Shown piece after piece: positions 32,718-39,882 of a stretch of DNA of 53,114 nt. Origin of the DNA: Oscillibacter sp. (GTDB lineage: Bacteria > Bacillota > Clostridia > Oscillospirales > Oscillospiraceae); assembly GCA_017482345.1 (NCBI GenBank), contig JAFUNB010000023.1, forward strand, positions 1-53,114. Direction: 5' to 3'. Positions within the stretch are counted from its first letter, which is position 1. Every line of letters begins with the position of its first letter. Below the pieces are notes generated by a model that saw only the letters and a list, made by a program, of their open reading frames with translations, had not been told where the DNA came from and searched no databases. A program made the translations under genes and the position numbers.

Positions 32718-33449
32718 ATGCCCTATTCCAACGATTACGCCACATTTCTGGCCAATAATCTGTATGCCATCCTGCTGATCCCCGTGATGCTGCTGTCCCT
32801 CTGGGCGCAGGCACAGGTCAGCGGCAATTTCAAGCGCTACAGCGCCGTCACCAACCGCCGCAGACTCACCGGCGCACAGGCGGCGGAGGCTGTGCTGCGC
32901 TCCCACGGGGTCTATGATGTTGCCATCCGCCATGTGCGGGGCAATCTCACCGACCACTACAACCCCAGGGACAACACCATCTATCTCTCCGACGGCGTGT
33001 ACAATTCTCCCACCATCGCCGCCGTGGGCGTCGCGGCCCACGAGGCCGGCCACGCCGTGCAGTACGCTGTGGGCTACGCCCCCATCCGCCTGCGTCAGGC
33101 CATCGTGCCTCTGACCCAGTTCGGCTCCAAATTCTCCTTCATTCTGCTGCTGATCGGCATGCTGCTTTACAGCCAGAGCCTGTTTTTCATCGGCATCGTA
33201 CTGTTCTCCCTGACCACCATCTTCCAGCTGGTCACCCTGCCGGTGGAGTTCAACGCCTCCGCCCGGGCCATCGAGCCCATTGAGTCCGAGTATCTGCTGG
33301 AGGGCGAGGAGATTCAGGGCGCAAAGAAGGTCCTGCGGGCCGCCGCGCTGACCTATGTGGCCGCGCTGCTGATGTCTGCGCTGCAGCTGCTGCGCTATAT
33401 CCTGATTTTCGTCGGCCGCAGCGGCCGCAGAGGAGGAGGACGCGAATGA
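32718..33449 (+). CDS. Zinc metallopeptidase (YugP/Zn_peptidase_2 family)
   Basis: A 243-residue integral-membrane zinc peptidase of the YugP family; the substrate is unknown. The N-terminus holds one membrane segment (LYAILLIPVMLLSLWAQAQV). The catalytic H108-E109-A-G-H112 lies in AAVGVAAHEAGHAVQYAVGY. The conserved LTDHYNPRDNTIYLSDGVY precedes it and supplies substrate-cleft residues. Two to three further hydrophobic helices follow. It overlaps rsmB by 4 bases. The position between fmt and rsmB is conserved in many Clostridia. Confidence 0.88.
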   Translation: MPYSNDYATFLANNLYAILLIPVMLLSLWAQAQVSGNFKRYSAVTNRRRLTGAQAAEAVLRSHGVYDVAIRHVRGNLTDHYNPRDNTIYLSDGVYNSPTIAAVGVAAHEAGHAVQYAVGYAPIRLRQAIVPLTQFGSKFSFILLLIGMLLYSQSLFFIGIVLFSLTTIFQLVTLPVEFNASARAIEPIESEYLLEGEEIQGAKKVLRAAALTYVAALLMSALQLLRYILIFVGRSGRRGGGRE

Positions 33450-34771
33450 GCAACGCAAGAGAGACCGCGCTGCGGGTGCTGGTCAGCTGCCGCACCAACG
33501 GCGCCTGGGCGGACGCCGCCCTGAAGGCACAGCTCCAGCGTGACGGCGTCTCCGGCGCCGACGCGGCCCTGTGCAGCCGCATTGTCTACGGCGTTATGCA
33601 GAACCAGCTGCTGCTGGATCATTACCTGGGCGCTTTCTGCACCCAGCGCCTGGACCATCTGCAGCCGCCTCTGGCGGAGATCCTGCGGGTGGGCGCCTAT
33701 CAGATCCTGTATCTGGACAAGGTGCCTGACCACGCCGCCGTCAGCGAATCCGTGAATCTGGCCAAGCGCTTCAAGCGCGGCCAGGCGGCGGGACTGGTGA
33801 ACGCCGTCCTGCGCAAGCTGTCTCAAAACAAGAACAATCTGCCGGAAATCCCTGCACGGGACGAGATCCGGTATCTCTCCGTCCGCTACAGCCACCCCCG
33901 CTGGCTGGTGAAAAAGCTCCTGCCCATTTTGGGCAGGGAGGAGCTGGAGCGATTCCTGATCGCCAACAACTCCGTGGCGCCTCTGACCATCCAGATGAAC
34001 CCCCTGAAGACCACGGAGGATGCTCTAACCGCAAAGCTGGAGGCCGAAGGCGTTTCCGTCAAGCGCCACAGCTGGGTCCCCGGCTGTCTGGAGCTGACCG
34101 GCACCGGCGATCTGACAGGTCTGGAGGCCTTCCGGACCGGTGATTTCATGGTGCAGGATCCCGCAGCCAGCCTGGTGTCCCTGTTCGCAGGTATCCAGCC
34201 GGGCCAGCGTGTGCTGGACGTGTGCGCCGCCCCCGGCGGCAAGTCCTTCGGCGCCGCCTTCGCCATGGAAAACAGGGGAGAAGTCCTCTCCTGCGACCTG
34301 CACGAGAACAAGCTGGTCCGTATTCAGGAGAGCGCGGCGCGTCTGGGCGTCACCTGCATCGAAACTGCCGCCGCTGACGGCAGCAAGTTCCGCCCCGAGT
34401 GGGAGGGCAAGTTCGATACCGTTCTGGTGGACGCCCCCTGTTCCGGCCTTGGCATCATCCGCAAGAAGCCGGATGTGCGCTATAAAAAGGCGGACGACCT
34501 GTTCGCCCTGCCTGTGATCCAGAGCGGTATTCTGGAAAACGCCGCCCGCTATGTGGCGCCCGGCGGCACGCTGGTCTATTCCACCTGCACCGTCCTGCCC
34601 GAGGAAAACGAGCAGGTCAGCGACGCCTTCCTGGCGGAGCACCCGGAATTTGTCCGGGAGGCTGTGGTTTTGCCCCAGCCTGTGGGCAAGACGGACGGCC
34701 AGCTGACCCTGTGGCCCCAGCGCCACGACACGGACGGCTTTTACATCTGCCGCATGAAGCGGCGCACATGA
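33446..34771 (+). CDS. rsmB: 16S rRNA (cytosine-967-C5)-methyltransferase
   Basis: Methylates C967 of 16S rRNA with S-adenosylmethionine. The 441-residue protein has an N-terminal NusB-like RNA-binding domain (about residues 1-135, including AALCSRIVYGVMQNQLLLDHYL). The Rossmann methyltransferase domain follows, with the SAM-binding DVCAAPGGKSFGAAFAM. The two cysteines of the m5C mechanism are in VDAPCSGLGIIRKKPDVRYKK and VYSTCTVLPEENEQV. A PUA-like closing segment LTLWPQRHDTDGFYICRM ends it. It is co-directional with rlmN, 10 bases away. Confidence 0.95.
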   Translation: MSNARETALRVLVSCRTNGAWADAALKAQLQRDGVSGADAALCSRIVYGVMQNQLLLDHYLGAFCTQRLDHLQPPLAEILRVGAYQILYLDKVPDHAAVSESVNLAKRFKRGQAAGLVNAVLRKLSQNKNNLPEIPARDEIRYLSVRYSHPRWLVKKLLPILGREELERFLIANNSVAPLTIQMNPLKTTEDALTAKLEAEGVSVKRHSWVPGCLELTGTGDLTGLEAFRTGDFMVQDPAASLVSLFAGIQPGQRVLDVCAAPGGKSFGAAFAMENRGEVLSCDLHENKLVRIQESAARLGVTCIETAAADGSKFRPEWEGKFDTVLVDAPCSGLGIIRKKPDVRYKKADDLFALPVIQSGILENAARYVAPGGTLVYSTCTVLPEENEQVSDAFLAEHPEFVREAVVLPQPVGKTDGQLTLWPQRHDTDGFYICRMKRRT

Positions 34772-34781
34772 GAGGAACCCT

Positions 34782-35819
34782 ATGATCGATTTGAAATCCC
34801 TGTCTCTGCAGGAAATGACAGATCTCTTAAAATCCATAGGCCAGCCTGCCTTCCGGGGCAAGCAGGTGTTTACCTGGCTCCACAAGGGCGCCCGCTCCTT
34901 TGACGAGATGAGCAATCTCCCCAAGGTGCTGCGGGACCGTCTGGCTGCTGAGTGCATTTTGCACGTGCCCCAGGTGGCCCGGAAGCAGGAGTCCAAGCTG
35001 GACGGCACCATCAAGTACTTATGGGAGCTGGCAGACGGCAACTGCATCGAGTCCGTGCTGATGCGCTATCACCACGGAAACACCGTCTGCATCTCCTCGC
35101 AGGTGGGCTGCCGCATGGGCTGCACCTTCTGCGCCTCCACAATCGCTGGCAAGGTTCGAGACTTGACACCTGCTGAAATGCTTGACCAGGTGCTGTTTAC
35201 CCAGCTGGATTCCGGGCTGGAGATCTCCAACATCGTCCTCATGGGCATCGGCGAGCCGATGGACAATCTGGACAATGTGCTGAAGTTCCTGGAGCTGGTG
35301 AACCATCCGGACGGCATGAACATTGGCATGCGCCATATCTCTCTGTCCACCTGCGGCGTCATCCCCGGCATCAAGCGGCTCAGCGAGCTGGGGCTGCAGC
35401 TTACCCTGTCCGTGTCCCTGCATGCGCCGGACGATGAGACCCGCACCCGCATCATGCCGGTGAACCGGGCCTATCATGTGGACGACCTGTTCGCCGCCTG
35501 CCATGAATATTTCCGCAAGACCGGCCGCCGGATCTCCTTCGAGTATTCCATGATCGACGGCGTCAACGACAACGACTGGCAGGCCGACCTGATGGCCAAG
35601 CGGCTGAAGGGCATGCCCGGCCACATCAATCTCATTCCGCTCAACGACGTTGTGGAAAGCCCCTTCAAGCCTTCCAAGCGTATTTCCGCCTTCCAGAAGC
35701 GGCTGGAGTCCCATGGCCTGACGGCCACGGTCCGCCGGACTCTGGGCAGCGACATCGACGCCTCCTGCGGCCAACTGCGCCGCAAAGCCATGGAGGAGAA
35801 AGGGGAGACCTGCCGATGA
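34782..35819 (+). CDS. rlmN: 23S rRNA (adenine-2503-C2)-methyltransferase, radical SAM
   Basis: Radical SAM enzyme that methylates A2503 of 23S rRNA and A37 of some tRNAs. The 345-residue protein carries the CxxxCxxC cluster motif C110-RMG-C114-TF-C117. It also has the family segments VLMGIGEPMDNLDNVLKFLEL and LSTCGVIPGIKRLSELGLQLTLSVSLHAPDDETRTRIMPVNR. A C-terminal cysteine in DIDASCGQLRRK is the methyl carrier of the RlmN mechanism. Cfr, a resistance relative, is less likely given the housekeeping context. The stop overlaps prpC by 4 bases. Confidence 0.95.
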   Translation: MIDLKSLSLQEMTDLLKSIGQPAFRGKQVFTWLHKGARSFDEMSNLPKVLRDRLAAECILHVPQVARKQESKLDGTIKYLWELADGNCIESVLMRYHHGNTVCISSQVGCRMGCTFCASTIAGKVRDLTPAEMLDQVLFTQLDSGLEISNIVLMGIGEPMDNLDNVLKFLELVNHPDGMNIGMRHISLSTCGVIPGIKRLSELGLQLTLSVSLHAPDDETRTRIMPVNRAYHVDDLFAACHEYFRKTGRRISFEYSMIDGVNDNDWQADLMAKRLKGMPGHINLIPLNDVVESPFKPSKRISAFQKRLESHGLTATVRRTLGSDIDASCGQLRRKAMEEKGETCR

Positions 35820-36556
35820 TGGAGATCTGGTCCATGACGGATGTGGGCCTGGTCCGCAAGGAAAACCAGGACGCATTCGCCACGATGCAGCATGAAGCAA
35901 GCGGCCGCACCATCGGCGTGGTCTGCGACGGTATGGGCGGCGCCGCCGGCGGCCAGGTGGCCAGCCGGCTGGCCATTGACGTCTACATTCAGGAAGTCAC
36001 CGCCCATCTGCAGCCGGATATGACGCCGGAGCAGCTGCGGGAAGTGTCCTCCTACGCCGTTTCCGTGGCCAATCGCGCCATCTGGGAGGCAGCGGAGTCC
36101 AATCCCGACTACCGGGGCATGGGCACTACCCTTGTCTCCGCCATCAGCTACGAGGGCGGCGTGGTGGTCACCAACGTGGGTGACAGCCGCGCCTACCACA
36201 TCACGTCCTCCGGCATCACCCGCATCACCCGGGATCACTCTCTGGTGGAGCGCATGGTGGAGCGGGGCGACATCACGGAGGAGGAGGCACGCCGCCACCC
36301 CAACCGCAATCTCATCACCCGCGCTCTGGGCCCCGATATGTCCGCCCTCAGCGACGGTTACATCCATCCCATGGCCTCCGGCGAATTCCTGCTGCTGTGT
36401 TCCGACGGTCTTGTTGACACCGTCACTGATCAGGAAATGCTGTTTGAGGTCATTCACGGCGGCGAGCTGTCCACCTGCATGGACCGCCTGCTGGCCATTG
36501 CAAAATCACACGGCGCATCGGACAATGTGACCGCCGTGCTGATGCAGAAACGATGA
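35816..36556 (+). CDS. prpC: PP2C-type Ser/Thr protein phosphatase
   Basis: Metal-dependent protein phosphatase that reverses phosphorylation by the adjacent PASTA kinase. The 246-residue protein has the PPM-family motifs in order: GLVRKENQDAFAT (metal-binding acidic residue), VCDGMGGAAGGQVAS, VVVTNVGDSRAYHIT, ITRDHSLVERMVERGDIT, and LLLCSDGLVDTVTDQEM, ending GASDNVTAVLMQKR. Either of two adjacent ATGs (35816 or 35819) may be used. It overlaps rlmN and is translated into prkC (4-base overlap with an alternative start), the standard prpC-prkC pair of Firmicutes. Confidence 0.94.
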   Translation: MMEIWSMTDVGLVRKENQDAFATMQHEASGRTIGVVCDGMGGAAGGQVASRLAIDVYIQEVTAHLQPDMTPEQLREVSSYAVSVANRAIWEAAESNPDYRGMGTTLVSAISYEGGVVVTNVGDSRAYHITSSGITRITRDHSLVERMVERGDITEEEARRHPNRNLITRALGPDMSALSDGYIHPMASGEFLLLCSDGLVDTVTDQEMLFEVIHGGELSTCMDRLLAIAKSHGASDNVTAVLMQKR

Positions 36557-36570
36557 AAGGAGGGGAGACT

Positions 36571-38568
36571 ATGGATCAGTACATCGGAAAAATGCTGGAC
36601 AACCGCTATGAGATCCTGGAACGGATCGGCATCGGCGGTATGGCCAACGTCTATAAAGCAAAATGTCACCGGCTGAACCGTCTGGTGGCCATTAAGATCC
36701 TGAAAAACGACTTCGTGCAGAACGAAGAGTTCCGCCGCCGTTTTAACGCGGAATCTCAGGCTGTCGCGCAGCTGTCTCACCCCAACATCGTGTCCGTTTA
36801 CGATGTGTCCCGCGGGGGAGACATTGAGTATATCGTCATGGAGCTCATCGACGGTATCACCCTGAAGCAGTACATGGAAAAGCGGGGCCAGCTGAACTGG
36901 CGTGAGGCTCTGCATTTCATCACCCAGATCATGCGTGGCCTGAGCCACGCCCACAGCCGCGGCATCATCCACCGGGATATCAAGCCCCAGAACGTCATGG
37001 TCCTGCGGGACGGCAGCGTCCGCGTCACCGATTTCGGCATCGCGTGCCTGGAAAATTCCGCCCAGACCTTGACCCAGGAGGCTCTCGGCTCCGTGCATTA
37101 CATCTCTCCCGAGCAGGCGAGAGGCGACCGCACCGACGCCCGCAGCGACGTGTATTCTGCTGGTGTAGTGCTCTATGAGATGCTGACCAGCCGCCTGCCC
37201 TTCGAGGGTGATTCCGCTGTGTCCGTGGCCATCCAGCACCTCAGCTCCATCCCTCTGGCGCCCCGGGAGATCAACAAGGATATCCCCGAGGCACTGGAGC
37301 TGATCTGCATGAAGGCCATGACCTCCGATATCAACAAGCGCTATGCCTCCGCTGAGGCTATGATCGCGGATCTGGAGTCCTTCCGGAAGAATCCCGACGT
37401 GGATCTGGAATTTGAGCTGGCGGATCTGCACCAGCCTGAGGTGGACGAGCCCACCCGGCCTCTGTCTCCCGGCGCCGTTCAGGCCGCACTGGAGAAAAAC
37501 CCGCCCCGCCGCACCGCCCAGCCTCCTGTGCGCGAGCGGGAGCGCCACGCCGACTATGATGAGGACGACGCACCCGCATCCTCCGGCCTGAAAAAGGGTC
37601 TTCTGATCACAGCGGTGGCTCTGGCGGCCATTTTGCTGGTGGTCATGCTGTTCAAGACCATCCTCGGCTCCTTCGGCACGGAGCCTCCCACGGAGTATAT
37701 TGTCCCCAGCGTGGTGGGCAAGACCATTGAGGAGGCCCAGGAGATGCCGGAGGTGAAGGACATCTTCACCATCACGAAAAAATCCTCCGAGTTCAGCAGC
37801 GAGTACCCCGAAGGCGTCATCATCCGCCAGACGCCTGAAAAGGACAGCATCCGTAAAGGCGACGGACTTAACATCGAAGTCGTCGTCAGCATGGGCGAGA
37901 ACACCGGCGAGATGATCCATCTGGAAAATGTGGAGCTGCAGGAGGCCAAGGTCCGCATCCAGGCCCTGGCCCGGGACTCTGGTCTGAAGCTGAACATCAA
38001 TGACTCCGTGGAGTTCCAGGAGTTCAGCGAGACCATCACCTCCGGCTACGTCATCCGCACGGAGCCCGCCGTGGGCGCGACGCTGAAGGACGGCGACACC
38101 ATCAAGCTGTATGTCAGTAAGGGCCCCGAATTCGCGCCCGTCATGGTGCCCAAGTTCGTGGGCATGGATATCAAGCTGGCTCTGGAGCAGCTGAAGGTCC
38201 TGAAGCTGACCTGCACGGAGGCAGACATCATCCCCGCAGACAGCGAGGAGCCTGCCGGTATCATTCTGGAGCAGAGCATTGAGCCCTCCACCGAGGTAAA
38301 ATCCGGCGATACCATTCGTTTCTGGGTCAGCACCGGCGTGCCCAAAATCACCATCACCGAGAGCTATGAGCTGCCGCAGGACGGCCGCGAGTTCGTGAAG
38401 CTGGAAGTCTTTGTGGGCAGCAGCACAACCCCTCAGTACAGCAAGCAGGTCAGCTGCGATCTGGACGGCGGCGTGGTGAACGTGCCTCTGACCGCCGCAG
38501 GCATGCAGCGGGTGCAGGTGTATTTTGACGACGTTCTGTTTGCGGAATACGAGCTGCAGTTTAGTTGA
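36571..38568 (+). CDS. prkC: PASTA-domain Ser/Thr protein kinase
   Basis: Transmembrane Hanks-type kinase that senses muropeptides or lipid II and controls wall synthesis, germination and stationary phase. The 665-residue protein has a cytoplasmic kinase domain (residues about 10-275). It shows the glycine loop GIGGMANVYKA, the AIKIL lysine, catalytic HRDIKPQN and DFGIACLE. An acidic/Pro-rich linker follows, then one membrane helix (GLLITAVALAAILLVVMLF, about 342-360). Three extracellular PASTA repeats come next, starting near YIVPSVVGKTIEEAQ, MIHLENVELQEAKVR and VMVPKFVGMDIKLAL, plus a final beta domain. The ATG at 36571, after AAAGGAGGGG, is preferred over 36553. Confidence 0.95.
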   Translation: MDQYIGKMLDNRYEILERIGIGGMANVYKAKCHRLNRLVAIKILKNDFVQNEEFRRRFNAESQAVAQLSHPNIVSVYDVSRGGDIEYIVMELIDGITLKQYMEKRGQLNWREALHFITQIMRGLSHAHSRGIIHRDIKPQNVMVLRDGSVRVTDFGIACLENSAQTLTQEALGSVHYISPEQARGDRTDARSDVYSAGVVLYEMLTSRLPFEGDSAVSVAIQHLSSIPLAPREINKDIPEALELICMKAMTSDINKRYASAEAMIADLESFRKNPDVDLEFELADLHQPEVDEPTRPLSPGAVQAALEKNPPRRTAQPPVRERERHADYDEDDAPASSGLKKGLLITAVALAAILLVVMLFKTILGSFGTEPPTEYIVPSVVGKTIEEAQEMPEVKDIFTITKKSSEFSSEYPEGVIIRQTPEKDSIRKGDGLNIEVVVSMGENTGEMIHLENVELQEAKVRIQALARDSGLKLNINDSVEFQEFSETITSGYVIRTEPAVGATLKDGDTIKLYVSKGPEFAPVMVPKFVGMDIKLALEQLKVLKLTCTEADIIPADSEEPAGIILEQSIEPSTEVKSGDTIRFWVSTGVPKITITESYELPQDGREFVKLEVFVGSSTTPQYSKQVSCDLDGGVVNVPLTAAGMQRVQVYFDDVLFAEYELQFS

Positions 38569-38570
38569 GT

Positions 38571-39458
38571 ATGAGTACTGGAAGAATCAAAAAAGCCCTC
38601 AGCGGCTTCTATTATGTGGACACCGGCACAGAGCTTCTAACCTGCCGCGCCCGGGGAAAGTTCCGCAAGGACGGCATTTCCCCGCTGGTGGGCGACTGGG
38701 TTGAGGTGCGTGACCTGGGCGGCGGCGAGGGCTTTCTGGAAAAGATCCTGCCCCGCAGAAACGCCTTTGCCCGGCCTGCCGTGGCCAACATCGACCAGCT
38801 GGTGGTCATCGCCTCCGGCGCCATTCCCAAGACGGACCCCTTCCTGATCGACCGCGTGGCCGCCATCGCGGCGCTGAAGGACTGCGATCTGATCCTGCTG
38901 CTGAACAAGAGCGACCTGGATCCGGCAGACGAGCTGTACAACATCTATACCACCGCCGGCTTCACCACCCTCCGCGTCAGCGCGGAGACAGGGGAGGGTC
39001 TGGAAGACCTGAAGCCCCTCATCAGCGGCAAGCTCTCCGCCTTCACCGGCAACTCCGGCGTGGGCAAGAGCAGTATCCTGAATGCGCTGGATCCGGAGTT
39101 CAACATTCAGGTGGGCGAGATCAGCGAGGCTCTTGGCCGCGGCCGCCACACCACCCGCCATGTGGAGCTGTTCCATCTGGCCTGCGGCGCGGATGTGGTG
39201 GATTCCCCCGGCTTCTCCTCCTTTGAGACGGACGAGCTGAATCTGGAGCTGAAGCGGCGTCTGCCGGAGACGTTCCGGGAGTTCGCCCCTTATCTGGACG
39301 ACTGCCGGTTCGTCGGCTGCAGCCACACGAAGGAAAAGGGCTGCGCCGTGCTGGACGCGCTGAAGGACGGCAAGATCCAGAAATGCCGCCACACCAGCTA
39401 TCTGCGCCTGTACGAGGAGTTAAAACCCCTGCAGGAGTGGCAGGAGAAAAAGAGATAA
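38571..39458 (+). CDS. rsgA: Ribosome small-subunit GTPase A
   Basis: Circularly permuted GTPase that checks late 30S maturation and releases RbfA. The 295-residue protein begins with an OB-fold (TGRIKKALSGFYYVDTGTELLTCRARGKFRKDGISPLVGDWVEV). The permuted G-domain then places G4 (LLLNKSDLD) before the P-loop G1 (FTGNSGVGKSSILNAL), and G3 is DVVDSPGFSSF. The C-terminal zinc site CRFVGCSHTKEKGC is complete. The start ATG overlaps nothing but has only a weak site; an upstream TTG at 38565 is possible. rpe and thiN, which follow rsgA in Bacillus, are absent here. Confidence 0.94.
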   Translation: MSTGRIKKALSGFYYVDTGTELLTCRARGKFRKDGISPLVGDWVEVRDLGGGEGFLEKILPRRNAFARPAVANIDQLVVIASGAIPKTDPFLIDRVAAIAALKDCDLILLLNKSDLDPADELYNIYTTAGFTTLRVSAETGEGLEDLKPLISGKLSAFTGNSGVGKSSILNALDPEFNIQVGEISEALGRGRHTTRHVELFHLACGADVVDSPGFSSFETDELNLELKRRLPETFREFAPYLDDCRFVGCSHTKEKGCAVLDALKDGKIQKCRHTSYLRLYEELKPLQEWQEKKR

Positions 39459-39467
39459 TCGCCTCAG

Positions 39468-39499
39468 GGCCCGCCGCAGCACTTGCGGCGGGCCTTTTT
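39468..39499 (+). terminator. Terminator after rsgA
   Basis: GGCCCGCCGC / GCGGCGGGCC 10-bp stem with loop AGCACTT and a T-run of five. It probably ends the long priA-rsgA transcript. Confidence 0.9.
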
Positions 39500-39556
39500 C
39501 TGCGCACTTTGGACGACCTTCGCCGCTATACTGGTAGCAGGAAGGGAGGCGGGCAT

Positions 39557-39721
39557 ATGCATCGTGGGTTTCATAACGGAGGCAGCTGCTGGCTGCTGGG
39601 CTTCTGCGGCATCGCGCTGGGCTCGGGTATTCTGATCGCGGCTATTTTCCCTGTGGGCGCGCTGCTATTTCTGGTGGCGTTTTTGCTGATCGCGTGCGGG
39701 CTTGCCTGCTGCCGGCGGTAG
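39557..39721 (+). CDS. Small hydrophobic membrane protein (54 aa) upstream of spoVM
   Basis: A predicted 54-residue membrane protein of unknown function. It starts MHRGFHNGGSCWLLGFCGIA and is almost wholly hydrophobic after residue 10. It could form a two-helix hairpin or one long helix (GIALGSGILIAAIFPVGALLFLVAFLLIACG), ending in ACCRR. Four of its residues are cysteine. The ATG has a GGGAGG site 7 bases upstream. Only 17 bases separate its stop from spoVM, so co-expression in the mother cell is likely. It occupies the place held by rpe-thiN in Bacillus. No family could be named. Confidence 0.7.
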   Translation: MHRGFHNGGSCWLLGFCGIALGSGILIAAIFPVGALLFLVAFLLIACGLACCRR

Positions 39722-39738
39722 AGGAAAGGAGTCATCGT

Positions 39739-39810
39739 ATGAACATCGTTGTCTGGAAATCCCCTAAGGCCCTGCGGGGCATTCTGCGCAGACTGTTTCG
39801 TGTCAGATGA
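39739..39810 (+). CDS. spoVM: SpoVM, spore coat-basement peptide (23 aa)
   Basis: A 23-residue amphipathic peptide that marks the outer forespore membrane by its convex curvature and tethers SpoIVA there. The sequence starts MNIVVWKSPKALRGILR, aligning with Bacillus SpoVM: Lys7, the essential Pro9, Lys10, and the GI.R helix. Its length (26 in Bacillus) and the basic C-terminal end agree. The ATG has a textbook AAAGGAG site 7 bases upstream, and a clean TGA follows. It sits after rsgA, as in Bacillus where rpe and thiN intervene, and 73 bases before sipL. It is too short for most gene finders and is easily missed. Confidence 0.88.
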   Translation: MNIVVWKSPKALRGILRRLFRVR

Positions 39811-39837
39811 ATAACCCATCCGGTCCGGTCATACAGT
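39809..39837 (+). promoter_or_regulatory. Putative sigma-E promoter of sipL
   Basis: GAATAAC (39809-39815), a 14-base spacer, then CATACAGT (39830-39837). The -10 matches the sigma-E consensus exactly, and the -35 matches five of seven. The -10 ends 45 bases before the sipL start. sipL is sigma-E controlled in C. difficile (established). Confidence 0.65.
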
Positions 39838-39882
39838 AGATCAGAATACCATTGCTGAACGGCCGGAAAGGATGGACCGAAC

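Noticed and set aside
31098-33458. Minus-strand frame of 786 codons
   Set aside because: It is antisense to def, fmt and the Zn peptidase, all with intact motifs. Low-complexity Gln/His/Gly composition marks it as a shadow.
36454-37920. Minus-strand frame opposite prkC
   Set aside because: prkC carries all kinase and PASTA motifs; the antisense product has none.
39500-39556. Sigma-A promoter TTGGAC/TATACT before the 54-aa gene
   Set aside because: The spacing is only 12 bases. The promoter of this small gene and spoVM remains unidentified.
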